From: Puniceicoccales bacterium | GTDB taxonomy: Bacteria; Verrucomicrobiota; Verrucomicrobiia; Opitutales; UBA953 | Assembly (NCBI GenBank): GCA_031289285.1 | Contig: JAITPT010000157.1 | Location: forward strand, 1-5,857 | Direction: 5' to 3' | DNA length: 5,857 nt | Part shown: positions 4,521 to 5,857 of the stretch, piece by piece | Layout: every line of letters starts with the position of its first letter | Position numbering within the stretch: the stretch's first letter is position 1 | The notes under the pieces: model-generated | What the model saw: only the letters and a program-made list of their open reading frames with translations | Databases searched by the model: none | What the model was told of the DNA's origin: nothing | Made by a program: the position numbers and the translations under genes

Positions 4521-5857
4521 ATGGATATTATTTTCCTGACCGGAGCCGGCAACGAACCCGCCCAGAGCATCGCCCGCCGCCTCGTCGCTGCCGGTTTTCG
4601 CGTGTATGGTTTCGCCGCACGTTTCCCAGAACAAGGCTTCACCCACACCGACTTCATGCCCGTGCCAGTCAACCTCACCGACCCCGCCGCAGTCGAAGCC
4701 GCCGCCGCCGAAATCCTCGCTCGCGAGACCGCGCTCGTGGGCGTCATCCACGCCGCGCATTTCGACATCGCCGACCCGTTTGAGGCCATACATCCGGGCG
4801 ACATTTCGCTGGCGGTCAACGCTGCCGTCACCGCCCCGCTCCTGCTCACCCGCGCCGCCCTGCCCACGCTCGTGCGCCAGCGCGGCCACGTCATCGCAAT
4901 CACCCGCTCCAACGACGCCGCCCCCGCTGCCTCCGCCCTCTCTGCCGCGCTCACAGGCGCGTTGCGTGGCTTCGCCGAATCGCTCTTCGCCGAGCTACGC
5001 GACACCGGCGTCAAGACCGCGCACATCCGCCTTGAAAACAACCTCGGCCCCCGTGACCCGCAGGCGCGTCTCGCCCGCTCTCCGCAAAGCCGTGTGCAAC
5101 CCGACATCGTCGCGGACACCGTCGAGTTTCTCCTCCGGCTGCGCGAAAACAACGCCCTCACCGAGCTTGTGCTCCGTCCGCAAGCCACGCGCGAAAACCC
5201 GCATCTCCCCATCACAAGCGAACCGCGCCTACGCATCTGGGAAAAAGTCAACGTCCGTCTCCCCTCGCCGGAAGGGACGCCCACCCCCGAAGAGCGCATC
5301 CACACCCCCACTCCCGCTCGGCCCGAATACGCCCCGCCCCCCGAACTCCGCGACACCTCCGACGACGACCCCGACGACGACAACAGCGTTGACCCCGAAT
5401 TACAGTATCTCATCAAACGCCAACCCGACCCTCGCCAATCCGACCTCCGCCAACAATCGCCCCGCCCGCCGGAAAACACCCGCGACAGCGGCAGCAACGA
5501 CGTCAGCGACGGCCACGGCAACAACGCTGGCTACGGCGGCAGCGCAGGCGACAACAACGACAGCTACGGCAGCGGCAACGGCGTCAACTACGGCGGCAGC
5601 ACTGGCGGCAACAACTACGGCAGTGGCAACGGTGGCAGCAGCGGCAACGCCAGTAGTGTCAGCGGCAGGAGTGCCAACAAAGCCAATGACGGCATCGCAT
5701 ATCCTCCATCGCGCACAGGTCGTGGCGGACGTCCCATCCGCAAACCCAGCGTCGCCATCCGCATCCACCCCCCGCAATTCGGCAACCCCACCCGCTACGA
5801 CAACGACGACAACGCCGACGACGACAACGCCGTCCGCGCCGACGACAACCCCGTCCG
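4521..5857 (+). CDS. SDR-like protein with degenerate active site and long low-complexity tail (3' partial)
   Basis: The frame opens at ATG 4521 and runs 445 codons to the window edge without a stop, so the gene is truncated by the window. Residues 1 to about 240 resemble a short-chain dehydrogenase/reductase Rossmann fold: IIFLTGAG (3-10), a second-strand VNLTD (50-54), VNAAVTAPLLLTRAALP (99-115) with the conserved Asn100, and GHVIAIT (122-128). Key positions are changed. The TGxxxGxG loop reads TGAGNEPA, NNAG reads HAAH (77-80), and the YxxxK pair aligns to Ala137 and Ser141 (ASALSAAL in place of YSASKAAL). Oxidoreductase activity therefore looks unlikely, although nucleotide binding may remain. 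From about 250 the chain becomes Pro/Glu-rich, then Asp-rich (279-287), then Gly/Asn/Ser/Tyr-rich with repeated YGG or YGS (338, 349, 357, 366), a basic patch (397-408), and a second Asp/Asn run (427-443). Codons in the tail still end mostly in C, like the core, which supports true coding rather than read-through. It probably forms an operon with the SixA-like gene upstream. Confidence 0.88.
   Translation, partial: MDIIFLTGAGNEPAQSIARRLVAAGFRVYGFAARFPEQGFTHTDFMPVPVNLTDPAAVEAAAAEILARETALVGVIHAAHFDIADPFEAIHPGDISLAVNAAVTAPLLLTRAALPTLVRQRGHVIAITRSNDAAPAASALSAALTGALRGFAESLFAELRDTGVKTAHIRLENNLGPRDPQARLARSPQSRVQPDIVADTVEFLLRLRENNALTELVLRPQATRENPHLPITSEPRLRIWEKVNVRLPSPEGTPTPEERIHTPTPARPEYAPPPELRDTSDDDPDDDNSVDPELQYLIKRQPDPRQSDLRQQSPRPPENTRDSGSNDVSDGHGNNAGYGGSAGDNNDSYGSGNGVNYGGSTGGNNYGSGNGGSSGNASSVSGRSANKANDGIAYPPSRTGRGGRPIRKPSVAIRIHPPQFGNPTRYDNDDNADDDNAVRADDNPV

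Noticed and set aside
4424..5524. 366-codon minus-strand frame rich in Ser and Arg
   Set aside because: Antisense shadow of the SDR-like gene, whose third-position C bias belongs to the plus strand; no domain seen.
5400..5777. Minus-strand Ala/Val-rich 125-codon frame that resembles a membrane segment
   Set aside because: It is the reverse of the GGC/AAC/GAC repeats of the SDR tail; the apparent hydrophobicity is a composition artefact.

Overview
The window looks like chromosomal DNA from a GC-rich member of the Verrucomicrobiota, with an Opitutae-like lineage the best guess. This is inferred from two Tat-exported Gfo/Idh/MocA oxidoreductases of the kind expanded in Verrucomicrobiota and Planctomycetota, from interspersed intergenic repeats typical of those phyla (the 'AACCACGGATGAACACGAATG' class and TTTCAAA heptamers), and from four start codons that all lack a clear Shine-Dalgarno sequence. 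No rRNA, tRNA, transposase or CRISPR array was seen.

Layout. Positions 1-589 hold no gene. This stretch contains a near-complete 170-nt palindrome (20-189), a small adjacent hairpin (191-209), a strong minus-strand Rho-independent terminator (about 285-347) and an 11-nt-period tandem repeat (402-540). Two tandem minus-strand paralogues follow: a Gfo/Idh/MocA oxidoreductase at 590-1951 and a second at 2344-3732. Transcription runs from the second to the first. The 392-bp gap between them is a mosaic of repeats: a 34-nt inverted pair at 1993-2026 and 2282-2315, three TTTCAAA heptamers, and a nearly G-free C-rich tract whose minus strand has G-quadruplex potential. A 166-bp divergent intergenic region (3733-3898) with a 15-nt direct repeat separates the oxidoreductases from two plus-strand genes. 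These are a SixA-family phosphohistidine phosphatase (3899-4462) and, 58 bp later, a short-chain dehydrogenase/reductase-like gene (4521 to the window end, no stop reached).

Function. The two oxidoreductases keep the EKP motif and Tat signals, so they probably work on sugars or sugar derivatives outside the cytoplasmic membrane. Their tandem arrangement suggests duplication followed by divergence. SixA-like proteins remove phosphate from histidine in phosphorelay or PTS-type proteins. The downstream SDR-like protein is the most unusual item. Its fold is recognisable, but the glycine motif, the NNAG motif and the Tyr/Lys catalytic pair are all replaced. It also carries a low-complexity tail of at least 200 residues rich in Gly/Asn/Ser and Asp, suggesting a non-catalytic binding or scaffold role. 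No established system is evident; the SDR-like protein, the 170-nt palindrome and the repeat mosaic are the best candidates for something undescribed.
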